Of a DNA stretch of 64,000 nucleotides, positions 60,507 through 64,000 are shown piece by piece. The notes under the pieces were generated by a model. The model had not been told where the DNA came from. It searched no databases and saw nothing but the letters and a program-made list of their open reading frames with translations. A program made the position numbers and the translations under genes. Positions within the stretch are counted from its first letter, which is position 1; each line of letters opens with the position of its first letter. This DNA is from Roseiarcus sp963709655. GTDB lineage: Bacteria; Pseudomonadota; Alphaproteobacteria; Rhizobiales; Beijerinckiaceae. Where the stretch lies: assembly GCA_963709655.1 (NCBI GenBank), contig CAVPXF010000026.1, forward strand, positions 1-64,000, in the 5' to 3' direction.

Positions 60507-62000
60507 GTGAGACGTGTTCATCGAATATCCCTCGCCGCCGGCTTCGCATTGCTGGCCGTCGAAGCGAGCGCCGGTCGGGCGCATTCGACGGACCCGATGG
60601 ATTGGCTCATCCAGCACGTCTGCGCCGATGTTCGTGACGAGCCGACGTCGGTTGACCCTTACGGAGGTTGCCCGGCGGGAACCCGGGACCGGCGCTTAAA
60701 CCTCAACGAACCGCTCCCGTACTATCGGCACGACGTGGGTGACAGCGGTCATCCACTCGGCTTTCAACGACACGACGCTTACCCGATCGTCGATCGCCGC
60801 TACGGCGGGGTCGTCTCGGCCAACGATTTCGATTTCGACTATTCCGAGCCGTACGGCGTTATGCATCCCGGCGACGGCGATGGGTACGATGTCTATCGGG
60901 TCGCAAATGGATGGGTGTCCGGGGGGGACACCCGCGACGGCGGCGGATATTCGCAATCGTTCTTCGGCGAGGCCTGCAAGCCATTCGGCGGATGGGTGCT
61001 TTTCCCGGTCAGATTCCTGCGCGACCTTCGTCTTGGAGCCCAGGGACGAACGATAGCGCCGATCCACGGTTCCTATTGGGAGCAGGCCAGCCAGGCCTGG
61101 CCGGGTCGCTGCGAGAGGGGCGACGGGTTCTCCACAACAACGCTGACGACATGGTCCTACTCACCCGGACACGAATTCGGCGGCCTGGGCGGGCGCGAGT
61201 CCAAGCAAATCGACGCGATCATCGCCACCCACGGCTCCGCACTTCCCCCCAATTCACTGCTCGGGCGCCTCCACCTCGAGCGGCTTCTCTTCACGGACCT
61301 CTACGGCGCCACGCGATGGGAAGCTTGGATCAGCAATCCGGGGAACCCCCCGAAGGCGACGGCAAATTGCAGCGGCCCGACCCAAATGACTTACGAGGGG
61401 CATGTCTACACGCTCGTAGCTTGTCGGGACTGGTCCACTACCGAGATCAACAATCCACCGCGGCCGCACGCGCCTTGGCCTTATCCCGAAGCTAATATTC
61501 TGGCGGATTGGCACTTCACGAATGCCGAGCTTTCGCCGTGGGCCGTGCGAGGCACCGCGATAAGCAGCGAGTTGATGAACTCTCGGACAGTGGCGGACAC
61601 GAAATTCGCGCCCGGCGGTCTCGAAGGCGGCGCGGGCGTTCGCTACATCCAACTCTCTTGCGCCGACAACGCAAAAGACTGCGGATCTCTGTATCAGGAT
61701 ATTCCCATTGGGGATCTCCCCAATTCAACCTCATACGACTACGGATTCAGCGGCGTGATCGCCGACCAAGGCGAGGGCGACATCGACGTTTCGCTGTCCC
61801 AACTCGACGCCCAGGGACACCCCTTGTGGGAAGACCACTTCACGGCTCGCGTCCTCGATCACTATCGAAAATGGACAGTGAAAGACTCGATCTACAACGC
61901 GAGCTCTGTGTTCCTGAAGACCGCCCCGGCGTTCGAGCTGAAACCGGGCGCGGTCGCGCTGAGAACTCTCGCTCGCGCCGCGAACCGCAAAGCGCTATGA
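60507..62000 (+). CDS. Secreted hypothetical protein with beta-sandwich-like C-terminal domain
   Basis: 497 residues from GTG 60507 behind GAGG; the longer frame to 60474 is not needed. The N-terminus is a signal peptide (RISLAAGFALLAVEASAG). The middle part is rich in Tyr, Gly and Asp (YYRHDVGDSGHPLGFQRHDA). From about residue 330 on, a segment ADWHFTNAELSPWAVRGTA looks like a carbohydrate-binding jelly-roll start. Several Cys (QLSCADNAKDCG) suggest disulfides outside the cytoplasm. No catalytic motif is recognised. It sits among glycan genes and may be a cell-surface protein. Confidence 0.75.
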   Translation: MRRVHRISLAAGFALLAVEASAGRAHSTDPMDWLIQHVCADVRDEPTSVDPYGGCPAGTRDRRLNLNEPLPYYRHDVGDSGHPLGFQRHDAYPIVDRRYGGVVSANDFDFDYSEPYGVMHPGDGDGYDVYRVANGWVSGGDTRDGGGYSQSFFGEACKPFGGWVLFPVRFLRDLRLGAQGRTIAPIHGSYWEQASQAWPGRCERGDGFSTTTLTTWSYSPGHEFGGLGGRESKQIDAIIATHGSALPPNSLLGRLHLERLLFTDLYGATRWEAWISNPGNPPKATANCSGPTQMTYEGHVYTLVACRDWSTTEINNPPRPHAPWPYPEANILADWHFTNAELSPWAVRGTAISSELMNSRTVADTKFAPGGLEGGAGVRYIQLSCADNAKDCGSLYQDIPIGDLPNSTSYDYGFSGVIADQGEGDIDVSLSQLDAQGHPLWEDHFTARVLDHYRKWTVKDSIYNASSVFLKTAPAFELKPGAVALRTLARAANRKAL

Positions 62001-63252
62001 TCTTATGGACGCATGGGTCTTGCCGCGCTGAACGCCCTGCGATGAAGAAGGCTTAGATCGCTTAGCCAATTCTGACGGATCCGGAACGAGCGTCCAATCG
62101 GTGGCGATGAATGACTGCCTGCGCAAGCTGTTGTCATCGTTTGTCGTCACTATGGACGGGTAGCACTCTGGCGTCAGCAAGTTGATTGTGTCTTTCTCTC
62201 GCAGGCTGGCCAAATCGACAGTGTATCGCGTTCCATTTCCGTCTTGGACGTCTTCCTGGACGACTGGCAGCCGCTCGCCGGTTTCCTTCGCCGTGGCGGC
62301 GATATCGCGGTAGGTGATTCCGTTCACGCCCTTTACAAAAAACTTCAGATACCGCTCCCCGTTCGCGCGCCAGACTTTCACCTCGCTCATGCGTTTTGGT
62401 CCGCACCACCAGGCTCCGCGTCCGTTGTCGATCTCCGGATCGTACCAGTTGTCGGAGAGCCAGACGCCGCCTCGCTCCATTCGGCATGCCCAGCGCGAGT
62501 TCGTGCTGATACGACCACGGCGCGATAAGTTCTTCGACTTCGTGTCGGTATTCGGCGAAGCGCGTCCCAGCGATTTGATAAAGCAACTGATCAAACGCAT
62601 AGAGATGCGGCCTCGCGCGGACAGCGACGATCGCCCTTGCTCGGTCAACGTCCTCCTTGGACGACGCCACGTTGACCATCGCGGTGCGATTGGGCACGCG
62701 GCGTTTCGTTTCCGCCGACCAGAGGTCGAGAAACGCATCGATCAATTCGGTCGGCACGAGCCAGCGGATCCGATCCACGCCGCTCTGCAGGTGCTGGTTG
62801 AACGCACGATAATAGCCAATGCTATCGGTCAAGGCCCTCATATCAACGAAGGCGGAAAGCACGTAGTTCGTCTGGTGGTCCTTGAAGTCTTCGCCCAAGT
62901 TATCGAAGAACTCTGCGGGAGACAGGGACACCGCCGCGCGATGCCAACGGTTGTCGGGATTCCGGCGGATGTCGAGCCAATTGGAAACCATCTGGCTGAC
63001 GGGCTCGCGGATCGTGCACAGGATCGGACGATCGATTGGCTCGCTCAACATGGCGCCGGCGACATGGGATTCGATGAATTCCTTTTCGCGCAGCAGCGTC
63101 TGCAATTTATCGCAATCCTGCGGAAATTCGAGATCGCCCTGAAACATATGAACTTTGTCGGGGTCGAAGGCCGACGCGAGGCGCGTCGCAAGGGTTTGGC
63201 CGCCTGTCTTGGGGACGTGAAGGTAGAACATTTCCTCTCTTTCCAGGTGCAT
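61995..63252 (-). pseudogene. Sulfotransferase-like protein with C-terminal domain, frameshifted
   Basis: The first frame starts at 63252 (MHLEREEMFYLHVPKTGGQT). It carries the PAPS 5'-phosphosulfate loop LHVPKTGGQTLA and the 3'-phosphate segment CTIREPVSQMVSNWL of sulfotransferases. Near 62480, at MPNGA, protein-like sequence switches frame to GGVWLSDNWYDPEIDNGRGA, then GERYLKFFVKGVNG, and ends at 61995. One base change joins them to about 415 residues. If the site is real the enzyme loses its C-terminal domain but keeps the sulfotransferase core. It would add sulfate to a glycan. Confidence 0.7.
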
Positions 63253-63304
63253 CGCCAGATACGAAGCGCAGTCGGCTTTTTGTCGGAGACCTTGGCGATG
63301 CCGA

Positions 63305-64000
63305 TCAGCCAGTGGAGACTGAATTTGTCTTGCGCGCCAACAAGGCCTTCACCTCGCCAAACACCTCCGGCACCGTGATCTTGGTGATGCAGGCCACGTC
63401 CTGGCCGCATTCCTCCGGGTCGTAATGCAGCGAACAGCCGGCGCAGGGCACCTGGCGGCTGATGACGACGCCGGTCTGCTCCTGTCCCCATTCGTTCCAG
63501 CCGATGCGGGAGGAGTGGATGCTGACGACCTCAGCGCCGCGCAGCGCGGCCAGATGCTTCGGGCCGGAGTCGTTGCCGACGAAGACGGAGCAGAACGACA
63601 GCAGCGCATCGAACTGGTCGAAGGGGAGCGTGTCGCTCAAATAGATGATCGCGCCGCTTTGCAGCGCGGCTTGCGGCAGCTTGCTCTTCAGCGCGTCGCT
63701 CTCGGCAATGAACACCACCGTCACGCCGAGCTTGTCGTGGATCTCCGCGGCGAGGTCGGCAAAGTGCGGCCATTGGGTGAATTTGATTCGCGAACCGCTG
63801 TGCAGGACGATGTAATCCTCGTCTTCGGCGAGGCCCAGGGGGGTCAGCAGGCTGCGATCGAGGTCCGTCCGGCGGACGACCTTGGCGCCGCTGTCCAGCC
63901 ACGTCGCCAAAGTCTCGATCAGGGAGCGCGTCCTCGCCGAGTGCCGCATCATGTCGTTGCCGGTCTTCGGGTCCTGGGTCGACTGATTGAGATTGAGCGA
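63305..64000 (-). CDS. Glycosyltransferase family 9 protein (heptosyltransferase-like), 5' end beyond window
   Basis: 231 codons that remain open to the right edge, so the true start lies outside. YIVLHSGSRIKFTQWPHF, VTVVFIAESDALKSKL and FVGNDSGPKHLAALRGAEVV are the GT9 C-terminal nucleotide-sugar fold, with the NDSGPKHLAA motif diagnostic. The C-terminus has a Cys cluster (VPCAGCSLHYDPEECGQDVAC) seen in some GT9 proteins. It probably adds a heptose or other sugar to a cell-surface glycan. Confidence 0.88.
   Translation of the reverse strand, partial: SLNLNQSTQDPKTGNDMMRHSARTRSLIETLATWLDSGAKVVRRTDLDRSLLTPLGLAEDEDYIVLHSGSRIKFTQWPHFADLAAEIHDKLGVTVVFIAESDALKSKLPQAALQSGAIIYLSDTLPFDQFDALLSFCSVFVGNDSGPKHLAALRGAEVVSIHSSRIGWNEWGQEQTGVVISRQVPCAGCSLHYDPEECGQDVACITKITVPEVFGEVKALLARKTNSVSTG

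Overview
The window is high-GC chromosomal DNA, most likely from a Hyphomicrobiales (Rhizobiales) alphaproteobacterium. The evidence is an inositol locus built around an RpiR-type IolR with a GGAA-N6-TTCC operator, a btaA-btaB betaine-lipid pair, a 6S RNA next to the 5-formyl-THF cyclo-ligase gene, an ffh-rpsP-rimM block, and frequent GTG/TTG starts with AGGAG-type ribosome sites. The family (Beijerinckiaceae, Methylocystaceae or Roseiarcaceae type) is a guess.

Layout. 1-3.5 kb: a branched-chain amino-acid-type ABC operon (livH-M-G-F, then the start of a binding protein). 3.9-5.5 kb: a frameshifted hotdog-fold gene beside transposase debris and an IS21-like end. 5.8-10.5 kb: a decaying polyol locus with a LacI-type regulator, an IolE-like gene carrying two frameshifts, a Gfo/Idh oxidoreductase split by a 192-bp MITE-like insertion with a 7-bp target duplication, an 18-codon Gfo/Idh stub and an intact transaldolase-family gene. 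10.6-27.9 kb: an intact myo-inositol module: iolG-iolC-iolD-iolB-Gfo/Idh, divergent iolR, an iolH-like/iolG/iolI-like operon, a second LacI-type regulator, an IbpA-IatA-IatP importer and iolE, ending in a truncated Gfo/Idh. The importer brings inositol in, IolG oxidises it, IolE dehydrates, IolD opens the ring, IolB isomerises and IolC phosphorylates. Candidate operators can be read for all three regulators.

28-32.5 kb: a repeat-rich accessory stretch. One gene carries four copies of a 52-bp dispersed repeat translated in frame. It is followed by extragenic palindromes, a broken tyrosine recombinase, an IS630-family element and tRNA-Ile2(CAT). 32.6-38.8 kb: housekeeping (rimM, rpsP, ffh, an rsmB-like gene) and an HtrA-like protein with no catalytic triad. 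39-40 kb: IS630 and repeat debris. 40-43.4 kb: the dTDP-L-rhamnose operon rfbC-D-B-A. 43.8-55.3 kb: msrA, a GH3 glycosidase, a Gly-zipper/His-Tyr exported protein, enoyl-CoA hydratase, uracil-DNA glycosylase, a D,D-carboxypeptidase, btaAB, 6S RNA, the 5-FCL gene, a YmdB-like phosphoesterase and gph. 55.3-55.8 kb: four copies of a second subfamily of the dispersed repeat. 56-64 kb: a surface-glycan-type region with two tandem FkbM methyltransferases, an AT-richer membrane protein, an unknown secreted protein, a frameshifted sulfotransferase and a partial GT9 glycosyltransferase.

Single-base frameshifts recur in accessory genes but not in the housekeeping genes, which favours real decay over poor sequence. 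All readings come from inspecting the sequence; no database search was run.
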